From the NCBI GenBank assembly GCA_030430075.1, contig JAUIGN010000015.1:1-64000 (forward strand): 64,000 nucleotides of DNA. The letters are read 5' to 3'. The notes under the pieces are model-generated. The model did not search any database. It saw nothing but the letters and a program-made list of their open reading frames with translations, and had not been told where the DNA came from. A program made the translations under genes and the position numbers. Source of the DNA: a bacterium. Its GTDB lineage: Bacteria > Planctomycetota > Planctomycetia > Pirellulales > Pirellulaceae. Positions 27,525 to 36,326 of the stretch are shown piece after piece. Each line of letters begins with the position of its first letter. The stretch's first letter is position 1.

Positions 27525-28118
27525 TCAAGAATTCAACGTCCCTTTCGTGCTCGGAATCCCGGTCATTCTCGGGTCGACTTCGATTGCCATCCGGAGTGCG
27601 CGAGCACAGCCTTTGAAAATCGCCTCGCTGATATGATGGCTGTTGCGGCCATGGTGCAGGACCACATGCAGGTTGCAGAGTGCATTGGCAGCCGTTGCCT
27701 GCCAGAAATCTTCCACCAGTTCGCTGTCAAAGTCACCGATCTTGGCGGCCGGGAACGGGGCGTTGAAGACCAGGAAATAACGGCCGCTGAGGTCGATAGC
27801 GGTGGTCACCAGCGTCTCTTCCATGGGCAGCGTGAAGTGCCCGTACCGCCGGATGCCGGCCTTGTCACCGACCGCCTGCTTGATCGCCTGGCCGAGGCAG
27901 ATGCCGACGTCTTCGACCGTGTGGTGCTGGTCGACGTGCAGATCTCCGCGCGCGTCGACGGCGAGATCGATCGCCGCGTGACGTGTGAACAGTTCAAGCA
28001 TGTGGTCGAAAAAACCGACACCGGTCTTGATCCGAGCTTGCCCCGATCCATCCAGATCCAGGTCCAGCGAAATTTCCGTTTCCGCCGTCTGACGTTCAAT
28101 ACGCGCAGTACGTGTCAT
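27525..28118 (-). CDS. hisB: imidazoleglycerol-phosphate dehydratase
   Basis: HisB removes water from imidazole-glycerol phosphate in histidine biosynthesis (cytoplasm, Mn-dependent). The 197-residue protein is the single-function bacterial form. Family signatures are all present: GVGFFDHMLELFTRH, the metal ligands in DQHHTVEDVGICLGQA and, near the end, NLHVVLHHGRNSHHISEAIFK. It is the last of three his genes on the minus strand (hisD, hisC, hisB), 206 bp after hisC. Confidence 0.97.
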   Translation of the reverse strand: MTRTARIERQTAETEISLDLDLDGSGQARIKTGVGFFDHMLELFTRHAAIDLAVDARGDLHVDQHHTVEDVGICLGQAIKQAVGDKAGIRRYGHFTLPMEETLVTTAIDLSGRYFLVFNAPFPAAKIGDFDSELVEDFWQATAANALCNLHVVLHHGRNSHHISEAIFKGCARALRMAIEVDPRMTGIPSTKGTLNS

Positions 28119-28324
28119 GGTGGCACTCCAGTCTTACGCGCACCGCCAATGGTGCGGCAGGCGGATGTTCTCGAGTCGGTTCGATGTTAACGAAAACGGG
28201 GAAGGGGCGAGCTTGCGTTGTGTCCGTGGCCCAGCCTCACGAATGGACCCTTTCATCGCAGCGCCAACCCGAGCTGCGGGAGGTGCTGCGTTCGTCTGCC
28301 GCGGCCGGCCTGCGTCCTGGCACG

Positions 28325-29377
28325 TCACGACGTCAACGCGGCTTCCAAGCGGCCCAGGCAGGCATCGACCTGCTCGTCCGTCCCCACGCTGATCCGCAGG
28401 CCCGCACCCCAATTCGGATAGTCCATATATCGGATCAGTATGCGGTCACGTTTGAGGGCTTCGTAAAGTGGTTGCAACGGTTGTTCGGCATGCGTGCACC
28501 AGACAAAGTTGGCTTGCGAGGGTACGACGGAAAATCCCAGTTTCTCCAGCGCGGCGGACATTCGTGTGCGGGTTGCAATGATCTTCGCCCGGTTCTCTTG
28601 CAACCATGCCTGGTCATCGATGGCTGCCGTTGCGCCGGCAATTGACAGCGTGTCGCAGTTGTAGGAGTCCTTGACCTTCAGCAACTGCTGGACGAGGGTG
28701 GGCTGCGCCACGACGAAGCCGAACCGCAATCCGGCCAACGCATACGACTTGCTCAACGTCCGCGAAACCATGACGTTTGCGTTGCGTCGAACCAGGTCAA
28801 GACAGTGCTGCTCGGCGAAATCTACGTACGCCTCATCAACCAGCAGCGGACACGCCAGGTCGCCGGCCAACGCCTCGACTTCAGCGGGAGCAAGAACCGT
28901 ACCCGAAGGGCTGTTGGGATTTGGCAGGTAGGCCAACCGGAGTTGATCTTCCTGGGCCGTGAACGCCGGTCCCAGCTTCCAGTGTTCGTCAAATGCGACT
29001 TCGGCGAAGTTGGCCGCCTGAATCTCTGCCAGCGTGCGGTAGAGAATGTAGCTGGGGTAGGGCAAGCGGAGAAGATCGTGCTGGCCAACGAATGTACGGG
29101 TCACAATCGTGAGGATATCGTCACTGCCGTTCCCGCAAACGATCCAGTCTGGATCAACGTCCAGGACTTCTGCAGCCCGCAGGCGAAACGAGGTCGCCAA
29201 TGCGTCGGGGTATTTCTCAAGTCCCTGGTCCAGGGCGGCTCGAATGGCGGTCGCCACGGCAGGTGACGCCGGATACGGATTCTCATTCGTGTTCAGTTTG
29301 ATGAACTTGCCGGCCTGCGGCTGTTCGCCGGGCTGATAACCCGACATGGCAATAATGTTGGGACGTGCGCTGGTCAT
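28325..29377 (-). CDS. hisC: histidinol-phosphate aminotransferase
   Basis: HisC is the PLP enzyme that makes L-histidinol phosphate from imidazole-acetol phosphate. 350 residues, full length for aminotransferase class I/II. Visible: YQPGEQPQAGKFIKLNTNENPYP at the start, GNGSDDILTIVTRTF (phosphate binding), the LPNPNSPSG loop, DEAYVDFAE and the PLP lysine in SRTLSKSYALAGLRFGF. The start at 29377 gives MTSARPNIIAMSGYQPG. It lies 120 bp downstream of hisD and is likely in the same transcript. Confidence 0.97.
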   Translation of the reverse strand: MTSARPNIIAMSGYQPGEQPQAGKFIKLNTNENPYPASPAVATAIRAALDQGLEKYPDALATSFRLRAAEVLDVDPDWIVCGNGSDDILTIVTRTFVGQHDLLRLPYPSYILYRTLAEIQAANFAEVAFDEHWKLGPAFTAQEDQLRLAYLPNPNSPSGTVLAPAEVEALAGDLACPLLVDEAYVDFAEQHCLDLVRRNANVMVSRTLSKSYALAGLRFGFVVAQPTLVQQLLKVKDSYNCDTLSIAGATAAIDDQAWLQENRAKIIATRTRMSAALEKLGFSVVPSQANFVWCTHAEQPLQPLYEALKRDRILIRYMDYPNWGAGLRISVGTDEQVDACLGRLEAALTS

Positions 29378-29497
29378 CCGGGCAATACTCTGGAGCGATC
29401 GAAGATGTGCGGTGCGAAGTGGGCGGCCAGCGATCTGGCGGTGCCGCCCCCGGCAGCAGGCCGAAGCGGGGAACCGAACGGCCAGCCTACAGAGGGA

Positions 29498-30889
29498 TCA
29501 GTCGAGTCGAATATCAACGCTGCCTCGATGGGCTGTCAGGCCTTCCTTGTCCGCCATTCTTTGTACATCGGCGGCAACTTCCCGCAGTGCCTCCGGGCTG
29601 TATTCGATCACACTTCCGCTCCGCAGGAAATCATTGGCCGTTAATCCGGCCGCCCACCGCGCCGTGCCGCCGGTGGGCAAGACGTGAGACGGTCCAGCCA
29701 CGTAGTCGCCCAGGGCAACCGGGGAATGATTGCCCAGGAACGTCGCACCGGCGTTGTGGATCTTGGCGAGCAATTGCCGGGCATCCGCAGTCGCGATATG
29801 CAGATGCTCGGGAGCAATCAGGTCGGTGATCCGGCAGGCTTCCTCGGCATCCCGTACCAGGATCAGGGCACCAAAGTTCTGCAAACTCTGCACCGTCAGC
29901 TCGCTCCTTGCCAGCGTCGCGACCTGCTTTTGTAACTCCGCCAACGTCGCCTCGAGCACCTCGGGGCTCCAGGTGACGAGAATGCTGGCACCCGGCGCGT
30001 GTTCCGCCTGGGCCAGCAGGTCAGCCGCGGTGAAATCAGGGCGAGTGGTCGCGTCGGCAATCACGACGACCTCGCTGGGTCCGGCGATCGAGTCGATATC
30101 AACATCGCCGTAGACATGCTTCTTGGCCAAGGCAACGAACAGATTGCCAGGTCCAACGATCTTGTCGACCGCCGGAATTCCCTCCACGCCGTAGGCGAGC
30201 GACGCGATCGCCTGGGCGCCTCCGACTCGGTACACCTCGTCGACACCAACCTCGTGACAGGTCGCCAGGACGTCCGCATTGTTGGCACCGAAGGCGGTCG
30301 GCGGCGCGACAACGGCAATCTCTGAAACTCCCGCAGCCCTGGCAGGTACCGCGGTCATCAGCACCGTCGACGGGTACGCCGCCGCGCCGCCCGGAACGCA
30401 CACGCCAACGCGGCGCAGTGGAACGTAGCGGTGGTTCAACGTGACGCCGGCCGGCCGAGTCAGCTCGCGATCGCGATGCAAGATGGCCGTTTGAAACTCG
30501 AGAATATTGTCCCGAATCCGCCGTACAGTCGCCAGAAACTCCGGATCGGCGGCGGCATGGGCGTCCGCAATCTCTTCGGCAGAAACGCGTAGACTCGCCG
30601 AACTCAGCTCGGCCCCGTCCAGCTTGGACGTGTAGTGCAGCAGTGCGGGCAACCCCTCACGTTCGACGTCCGCGCAAATCCGAGTGACCACCTGCTGGGG
30701 AGCGAGTGCTTCGCCAAACACGTCGATCGTCAGTTGGCGGCCGCGTTGGCTGACGACATCACCGCGCGGGCTCAATTTGGACCGCAACGCGGCCAACGCA
30801 CCGCCGAGGTCATCGCGGCGAGTGTCAATTCGGGTAATGCTCAGGTCGGAAATCGATTTCTTCCTTGTACTTGTTTGAAATGACGACAT
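29498..30889 (-). CDS. hisD: histidinol dehydrogenase
   Basis: HisD oxidises histidinol to histidine in two NAD-dependent steps using zinc. 463 residues, a little longer than the usual 430 because of about 20 extra N-terminal residues. Motifs: VCVPGGAAAYPSTVLMTAVPA, VGGAQAIASLAYG, KIVGPGNLFVALAKKHVYG, the catalytic-region IDSIAGPSEVVVIADA, APEHLHIATADA and GNHSPVALGDYVAGPSHVLPTGG. It is the first gene of the his run; the gap up to 31292 should contain its promoter. Confidence 0.97.
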   Translation of the reverse strand: MSSFQTSTRKKSISDLSITRIDTRRDDLGGALAALRSKLSPRGDVVSQRGRQLTIDVFGEALAPQQVVTRICADVEREGLPALLHYTSKLDGAELSSASLRVSAEEIADAHAAADPEFLATVRRIRDNILEFQTAILHRDRELTRPAGVTLNHRYVPLRRVGVCVPGGAAAYPSTVLMTAVPARAAGVSEIAVVAPPTAFGANNADVLATCHEVGVDEVYRVGGAQAIASLAYGVEGIPAVDKIVGPGNLFVALAKKHVYGDVDIDSIAGPSEVVVIADATTRPDFTAADLLAQAEHAPGASILVTWSPEVLEATLAELQKQVATLARSELTVQSLQNFGALILVRDAEEACRITDLIAPEHLHIATADARQLLAKIHNAGATFLGNHSPVALGDYVAGPSHVLPTGGTARWAAGLTANDFLRSGSVIEYSPEALREVAADVQRMADKEGLTAHRGSVDIRLD

Positions 30890-31292
30890 TGACGGATATT
30901 CCGCTTACACCGACCAGCGACGCAGGGCCTCGAACCGATGCCGAACGAACGCTCGCGACACGTTCATCCGCACCCCTTGGTCGCTCGCCCTCGACTCAAA
31001 CTGAGCGCGAGCGCCGGCCGGTGACAGCCCCCCGCAGCGCCGGCCGCCTGATCGGCGGCACGTTAGAGACGACACTCCGTAAGCAAGACGCCCTCTCCGC
31101 CATTTTGTTCGCCAATCCCGGTTCGCGAAAGCCCCGCGCGCACGATTCGGCCGTGGCGAACGGTTGTTGCGAAGCGAACGGCCAACTGGAAATGGTTGCG
31201 GATCGCCAATGGCTGAATTAGGATGAAGGCTTGCGTTCTTGTCCATTTTGACACGCAAACCGTACTTCACGCCCTGCAAGGAGCCCCTTCGG
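30890..31292. other. 403-bp gap between divergent hisD and a TPR gene
   Basis: Open frames on both strands here (for example about 30905-31221) give peptides with no family resemblance and no start signal. Promoters for both sides must lie here. No attenuator-like His-rich leader peptide was found before hisD. Confidence 0.5.
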
Positions 31293-32063
31293 ATGGCCAG
31301 GAAAATTGTGATGGGACTGGCGGCCGTCGTGATCGCCGCGTCGACGACCAGTCAAGTTCTCGCTCAGGATTCGCTTCTGGCGGAACTCTATGGGCAGGGC
31401 GTTCACGCCTATTTTGCCAGCAATTACCGCCAATCACACGAGCTACTGACAACGGCCATTGACGCCGGCAGCCAGGATCCCCGCGCTTATTATTTCCGTG
31501 GCCTCGCCTACGACCGCCTGGGTCGCCCGGATGAAGCGAAGATGGACTTCAAGAAGGGCGCCGACTTGGAAGCCAGCGGCACAACGCGAGTCTACCCGGT
31601 CGGCCAGTCGCTCCAGCGAGTGCAAGGTCGTCAGCGACTTGAATTGGAGAAATATCGGCAGGTCGCCCGCCTGGCCATCCGGATGCGGAACCTGAAGGCA
31701 ACGGCTGCTCGCTACGAATCGATTCAGCGGGCCGAGGCCGACGTCGTGCGGGATCCGAATCGCAAGCCTCCGGCAAACGCCGCGGAGATCGTCGGGACGC
31801 CTCCGCAAGATCCCTCCGATCCGTTCGGTGCCGGCGCAACCGAACCTGCACCGACGGTGGCCGCAGAGAAGCCGAAACCGGCCGAGCCCGATATTTTCGG
31901 AGCCGATCCAGCCGCGACTCCGGCGACTCCTGCAACCCCGGCACCGGCGACACCTGCGGAGCCCGACCCATTCGGCCTCGGAGATCCGGCCCCCGCACCC
32001 GCACCGACCCCGGAGGATGACGCCACCACGGATCCCTTCGCCGATGACCCGTTTGGTACCTAA
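31293..32063 (+). CDS. exported TPR-like protein with Pro/Ala/Asp-rich tail
   Basis: A 256-residue protein with a Sec signal (MARKIVMGLAAVVIAASTTSQVLAQ). Residues about 30-85 form a tetratricopeptide pair: YGQGVHAYFASNYRQSHELL and PRAYYFRGLAYDRLGRPDEA. A helical stretch follows and then an acidic, low-complexity tail (ATPATPATPAPATPAEPD, DPFADDPFG). The function is unknown; such proteins are frequent in planctomycete genomes. AAGGAG at 31278-31283, nine bases before the ATG at 31293, fixes the start over an upstream in-frame codon at 31239. A strong hairpin follows downstream. Confidence 0.85.
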   Translation: MARKIVMGLAAVVIAASTTSQVLAQDSLLAELYGQGVHAYFASNYRQSHELLTTAIDAGSQDPRAYYFRGLAYDRLGRPDEAKMDFKKGADLEASGTTRVYPVGQSLQRVQGRQRLELEKYRQVARLAIRMRNLKATAARYESIQRAEADVVRDPNRKPPANAAEIVGTPPQDPSDPFGAGATEPAPTVAAEKPKPAEPDIFGADPAATPATPATPAPATPAEPDPFGLGDPAPAPAPTPEDDATTDPFADDPFGT

Positions 32064-32153
32064 CCTGCAATGACGGTCGCCCTGGATCCGTTTGGGTAAC
32101 ACAACCGGCGATCGGTCCCCGAGGGCGTTGGCCTTCGAGAATTTGAACCTCCG

Positions 32154-32186
32154 CAACACCGCCATTTCTTTGGAATGGCGGTGTTG
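32154..32186 (+). terminator. 13-bp perfect hairpin, likely intrinsic terminator
   Basis: Arms caacaccgccatt (32154-32166) and aatggcggtgttg (32174-32186) are exactly complementary around a 7-nt loop. It lies 90 bp after the TPR gene and about 105 bp before the sulfatase start, both on the plus strand. What follows is only weakly T-rich (tcgttgtc), so termination may be partial. Confidence 0.65.
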
Positions 32187-32291
32187 TCGTTGTCAGACCC
32201 GGTCGTTTGCATGATGATGAGGCCAGTCCGCACGGTCCGCTTCCCGCCCGTCCCCCCAGTCAGAGACCAACCAGCAAACCGAGGAACTCGC

Positions 32292-34412
32292 ATGTCGCCT
32301 TCACGCACTCCGTTGTTGATCCTGTTTGTGCTCGTGCTGTCAGCACCGGCCGGCCTGGCTGCGGATAAGCGCCCCAACATTCTGTTTATTTTTTCGGATG
32401 ACCACGCTTACCAGGCGATCGGCTGCTACGGCAGCCAGGTGAACAAGACACCCAACTTGGATCGGATCGCCAACGAAGGGATGCGGTTCGACCGCTGCTT
32501 CGTTACCAATTCGATCTGCGGGCCGTCGCGGGCGGTCATTTTGACGGGCAAGTACAGCCATCTCAACGGCTTCGTCCGCAACGGCAACACTTTCAACGGT
32601 CGGCAACAGAACGTTGCCAAGCTGCTCCGCCAGGCCGGTTACCAGACCGCCCTGGTCGGCAAGTGGCATCTCAAGAGCGAACCGACCGGCTTCGACTACT
32701 ACCATCGACTGATTGGCCAAGGTCCTTACTACAATCCAACCATGCGCACCAATGCGGGCGACGTTGGCCCGCAGGGATTCCTAGACAAGAAGCACACCGG
32801 GTACACGACAGAGATCATTACCGACCTGGCCCTGGATTGGCTGCAAGAGAGACGCAGCCAGGATCAACCCTTCCTCCTGATGTACCAGCACAAGGCGCCC
32901 CACCGCAATTGGCAGCCGGGCCCAAAACAACTGACCCATTACGACGACGTGACGATCCCGGAACCGGAGACGCTCTACGACGACTACCAGGGACGCACTT
33001 CGGCAGCCAGCAACCAGGCCATGACGATCGAGCACCATATGAATGCCAACGATCTCAAACTGGTTCCGCAGCGCGGCCTGACCCCCGCACAACGGGAGGC
33101 CTGGGACAAGGCCTACGGTCCCAAGAACCGAGCCTTCCAGGAGGCCAAGCTGGAAGGGAAAGCGCTGCTGCAATGGAAATTCCAACGGTATGCCAAAGAC
33201 TATCTCCGCTGTATTGACTCCGTCGACGAAAATGTAGGCCGCGTATTGGACTACCTGGAGGAATCGGGCCTGGATCAGAACACGATCGTGATTTATTCGT
33301 CCGACCAGGGCTGGTACCTGGGCGAGCATGGTTGGTACGACAAGCGCTGGATGTATGAAGAGTCGTTCCGAACGCCGCTGATGGTGCGTTGGCCGGGTCG
33401 AGTCAAGCCGGGCAGTGTATCGAACGCGATGGTCATGAACCTGGACTTTCCCGAACTGTTCTTGGAGGCCGCGGGCGCGGAGATCCCGGATGACATGCAG
33501 GGGCGCAGTATCCTGCCCATCCTCGAAGGACGGCAGCCGGACGACTGGCGAACCTCCATCTATTATCACTACTACGAATTCCCCGGCGCACATTCCGTTG
33601 CCAAGCATTACGGTGTCCGCACCGAGCGGCACAAGCTGATCCACTTTTACGAACTGGACGAGTGGGAACTGTTTGACCTGGAGTCCGATCCGCACGAACT
33701 GCAGAGCGTCTACGATGATCCCAAGTACGCCGACGTGCAGGCCGCGATGAAGAAGGAATTGGCTCGTCTCCGCGACCAGTACCACGACGACGGGTCGGTC
33801 GTCGACTTCGATACCGTGCGAGCTCGTGACGTGAAACTGCAGCAAGTGCTCGGTCTTTCCTTCGATGACGAAGTGCCACCGAATTCACGCCGCATCGCCG
33901 GGCCCCGCGATCACGGCGTGCTGCTGAACGGCCAGGGAGCCATTGCCCGGCAGCCCAGTTCCAACGTCCTCAATCCGGCCTACAAGCCGCTCGCCGTCGG
34001 CGCCTGGTGCCGTGCGGATCAACCCGATGGCGTGCTGCTGGCCCAGGGTGGTGAGAGCCAGGGATTCAGCCTTCACCTCGAGGAAAACGTCCCGGTCTTT
34101 GTGGTTCGTGCCGACGGCCAGATGAAGCAGGCGAGGGGCAAGCGGATCGCCCCCGGCGAATGGACCCATGTGGCGGCACTGCTGGACGCCGACGGCAAGG
34201 CGCAGATTTACATCAACGGCCGACCCGCCGGGCGACAGCGCAATTGTGGCTTCGTTCGGGGCAAGCCGGCGGACGGGTTGTCGGTGGGTGAAGACAGTGG
34301 CTCGCTGGTCGGAAACTACGACTCGCCGCGGCCGTTCCACGGTGGGTTGGACGATGTCCGACTCTACTGGGGCCCGCTCCCCCTGGATGATCTGGCTGCC
34401 TGGGCCAACTGA
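32292..34412 (+). CDS. exported sulfatase with C-terminal LamG-like domain
   Basis: A 706-residue enzyme that hydrolyses sulfate esters, probably on polysaccharide, outside the cytoplasm. Signal peptide MSPSRTPLLILFVLVLSAPAGLAA; metal-binding FIFSDDHAYQAIGCYGS (DDH about 36-38). Cys76 in ICGPSR is the site of conversion to formylglycine. Later motifs are GKWHLKSEP, YSSDQGWYLGEHGWYDKRW and GVRTERHKLIHFYELDEWELFDL. From about residue 545 the C-terminus (LNPAYKPLAVGAWCRADQPDG, GEWTHVAALLDADGKAQIYI) is a LamG/concanavalin-like carbohydrate-binding fold. GAGGA six bases before the ATG at 32292 sets the start. No maturase gene is nearby. Confidence 0.93.
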   Translation: MSPSRTPLLILFVLVLSAPAGLAADKRPNILFIFSDDHAYQAIGCYGSQVNKTPNLDRIANEGMRFDRCFVTNSICGPSRAVILTGKYSHLNGFVRNGNTFNGRQQNVAKLLRQAGYQTALVGKWHLKSEPTGFDYYHRLIGQGPYYNPTMRTNAGDVGPQGFLDKKHTGYTTEIITDLALDWLQERRSQDQPFLLMYQHKAPHRNWQPGPKQLTHYDDVTIPEPETLYDDYQGRTSAASNQAMTIEHHMNANDLKLVPQRGLTPAQREAWDKAYGPKNRAFQEAKLEGKALLQWKFQRYAKDYLRCIDSVDENVGRVLDYLEESGLDQNTIVIYSSDQGWYLGEHGWYDKRWMYEESFRTPLMVRWPGRVKPGSVSNAMVMNLDFPELFLEAAGAEIPDDMQGRSILPILEGRQPDDWRTSIYYHYYEFPGAHSVAKHYGVRTERHKLIHFYELDEWELFDLESDPHELQSVYDDPKYADVQAAMKKELARLRDQYHDDGSVVDFDTVRARDVKLQQVLGLSFDDEVPPNSRRIAGPRDHGVLLNGQGAIARQPSSNVLNPAYKPLAVGAWCRADQPDGVLLAQGGESQGFSLHLEENVPVFVVRADGQMKQARGKRIAPGEWTHVAALLDADGKAQIYINGRPAGRQRNCGFVRGKPADGLSVGEDSGSLVGNYDSPRPFHGGLDDVRLYWGPLPLDDLAAWAN

Positions 34413-34517
34413 CTCGCGCTGTTGTGCGACCCCCGTCGCGGCGACAAGCAGCGGGGGGGCTTCTGTCGAACCGACGACGGCCAGCATGCCGCCAGCACTC
34501 ACGATTGCCGCCCCACC

Positions 34518-35582
34518 ATGCCGGAAGAATTTGATCCGTATTCGCACTGGTTGGGAATTCAGGCTCATGAACGGCCAATCGACCACTACCGCTTGCTGGG
34601 GATCACTCGCTTCGCTGCCGATCCGAGTGTGATTGTGGACGCAGCGGACGAGCGAATGGCGCTGATCCGCACTTTTCAGACAGGCCCACGGGGACGCCTG
34701 ACCCAACCGCTCCTTAACGAGATTGCGGCCGCCAAGCTCTGCTTGCTCAACCCGTCCGCCAAAGCGGCTTACGACGCCATGCTGGAAGGGCTCGCCGCCG
34801 CTACGACACCCCCGCCGATCACCACCGGACCGCCGCCACCCACGCCGCCGCCACGCATGGCGGCCGGCCGCGAAGTACGACCGGCAGGCACCGCGAATCG
34901 CCGCGGCGATTCGGCCCGGCCGTTCGTGCAGACCTCGGACGACGAACCGCGGGCGAGCTCCGGTAACCTGGTGTGGCTCGTATTGGCGACCTTGGTGATT
35001 GCCGGCGTCGGTTCCTACGTAACATGGCGGGTGGTATCCGTCGGTAATCGGCCGGGAACGGTCCACGCGTTGGCCGCGGGTGGAGACGCGCCGCTCGATG
35101 CAGCCGATCCGGCGGTCAGCGACCCGCCCTCCGACCAGGCGTCACGTGACCCGCCGACCGTGGTGTTTCAAGAAACGGACGGAAGCGTCAATCTCACGCC
35201 GCCCGTGGCCCAGCTCGTTGGCGAACCGCTACGGCTGCGGACGGTCGGCATCACCGACACGCTGACCGGCTGGTCGTCGCCGAGCGATACGGCGCGGTGG
35301 CAATGCAACGTCGTCAAGCTGCCGCCGAACGGTGTGTTTCGCGTCCTCGTGACCTACCTGGCAACCCCGGACGCGGATGCAGGTATATTTCGGCTGGCAA
35401 TCAACGGCCACGAAAAGCAGGGCACCGTCCGCGGCCAGGACAACTTTGTCACGGACGAACTCTATCTTCCGGTAACGCGTGCCGGAGAGCAGACCGTGGA
35501 ACTGCGGGGCGTCGAGCTGCCGGGCGGGATGTTCGAACTCCGCGGAGTCCGCCTGGTGATGGCCTCACGCGATGCAGGTTAG
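34518..35582 (+). CDS. J-domain-like membrane protein
   Basis: A 354-residue protein. The N-terminal 90 residues (FDPYSHWLGI, HYRLLGITRFAADPSVI, LLNEIAAAKLCLLNPSAKAAYDAML) have the shape of the divergent J-like domain common in planctomycetes. The HPD tripeptide needed to stimulate DnaK is absent (FAAD stands there), so co-chaperone activity is doubtful. A proline-rich linker (about 97-113) leads to one membrane helix (about 151-170, LVWLVLATLVIAGVGSYVTW). An outer domain of beta character ends the protein (about 240-350). Function unknown. It is 105 bp downstream of the sulfatase and may share its transcript. Start at ATG 34518. Confidence 0.75.
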   Translation: MPEEFDPYSHWLGIQAHERPIDHYRLLGITRFAADPSVIVDAADERMALIRTFQTGPRGRLTQPLLNEIAAAKLCLLNPSAKAAYDAMLEGLAAATTPPPITTGPPPPTPPPRMAAGREVRPAGTANRRGDSARPFVQTSDDEPRASSGNLVWLVLATLVIAGVGSYVTWRVVSVGNRPGTVHALAAGGDAPLDAADPAVSDPPSDQASRDPPTVVFQETDGSVNLTPPVAQLVGEPLRLRTVGITDTLTGWSSPSDTARWQCNVVKLPPNGVFRVLVTYLATPDADAGIFRLAINGHEKQGTVRGQDNFVTDELYLPVTRAGEQTVELRGVELPGGMFELRGVRLVMASRDAG

Positions 35583-35619
35583 CCCCAATTCCGTTCACTT
35601 GGATTCCGCACTTCCGTCG

Positions 35620-35636
35620 GTCATGCATTGCATGAC
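35620..35636. terminator. palindrome GTCATGC-att-GCATGAC, candidate bidirectional terminator
   Basis: Exact 7-bp arms with a 3-nt loop, in the gap between the convergent J-like gene (ends 35582) and the FxsA gene (ends 35739). Same element as at 2530 and 46128. Confidence 0.45.
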
Positions 35637-35738
35637 ATCATGCGGTCTGCCATCTCGGGTACGTGCCAACATCGGATCTGCTCCCGCCGGTCGCCCGACA
35701 CATGCACGCACCGTAGGCGCCCGTGACAAGGAACGACC

Positions 35739-36230
35739 CTACGTCGGCTCGTCCGATCCGGACTCGATCGTTGTGGGCTCGATCGTTGTGGGCTTGGGTG
35801 GCACGACGTAAGAATCAACAACTTCGGATCTACCGGCCGGACGTTCGGCGGTCGAAGCTGTCTGCACGGTGAAGCGAGCACGAAACCAGCGGACCAACCG
35901 CAGGCGATACCAATCCCGGCACCAGGGGACCAACAGTGAAATGCCCAAAACGTCCGTCAACATGCCGGGTGTCAGCAGCAACGCGCCGGCTGCCAGAATC
36001 ATCCCGGCGTCGATCAGCGCGTCCGTGGGAATCTGGCCCCGCGAAATCGCCTCGTGAATGCGTCGGTACGTCTTGGCGCCTTGCGAACGAGCGAGCAGCG
36101 TCCCGATGAATCCGGTCACCACGACCAACGTGACCGACACCCACCAATGCGTCTTATCCGCCAAGATGCTCAGCAGCGTCAGTTCGACGAGCGGGACGAT
36201 GACAAACAGCAACAGCAGGCGAGCGAGCAC
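35739..36230 (-). CDS. FxsA-family inner-membrane protein
   Basis: A 163-residue membrane protein of the FxsA family, named for E. coli FxsA, whose overproduction relieves F exclusion of phage T7; the normal role is unknown. Seen: a first membrane helix LLLLFVIVPLVELTLLSILAD, a second VSVTLVVVTGFIGTLLA followed by RSQGAKTYRRIHEAISRGQIP, and a third around GMILAAGALLLTPGMLTDVLGISLLVP. All are typical. The tail is polar. The GTG at 36230 places the start where the family begins, with AAAGGG a few bases upstream; an ATG at 36311 would add 27 unrelated residues. Confidence 0.88.
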   Translation of the reverse strand: MLARLLLLFVIVPLVELTLLSILADKTHWWVSVTLVVVTGFIGTLLARSQGAKTYRRIHEAISRGQIPTDALIDAGMILAAGALLLTPGMLTDVLGISLLVPWCRDWYRLRLVRWFRARFTVQTASTAERPAGRSEVVDSYVVPPKPTTIEPTTIESGSDEPT

Positions 36231-36326
36231 CGCAGGCCCTTTCCCCGGGAATTTCGAAACACGGCTTGGCTCTGAATCATACGCTGTCAGGCAGATTAGA
36301 GAACCCCGCATCTCGAGCGAAGCCGG

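Noticed and set aside
30865..31221. Possible small gene between hisD and the TPR gene
   Set aside because: Starts inside hisD, no ribosome-binding site, no family resemblance.
34400..34517. N-terminal extension of the J-like protein to 34422
   Set aside because: The extra 32 residues are unlike the family and the ATG at 34518 begins the recognised FDPYSHWLGI block.
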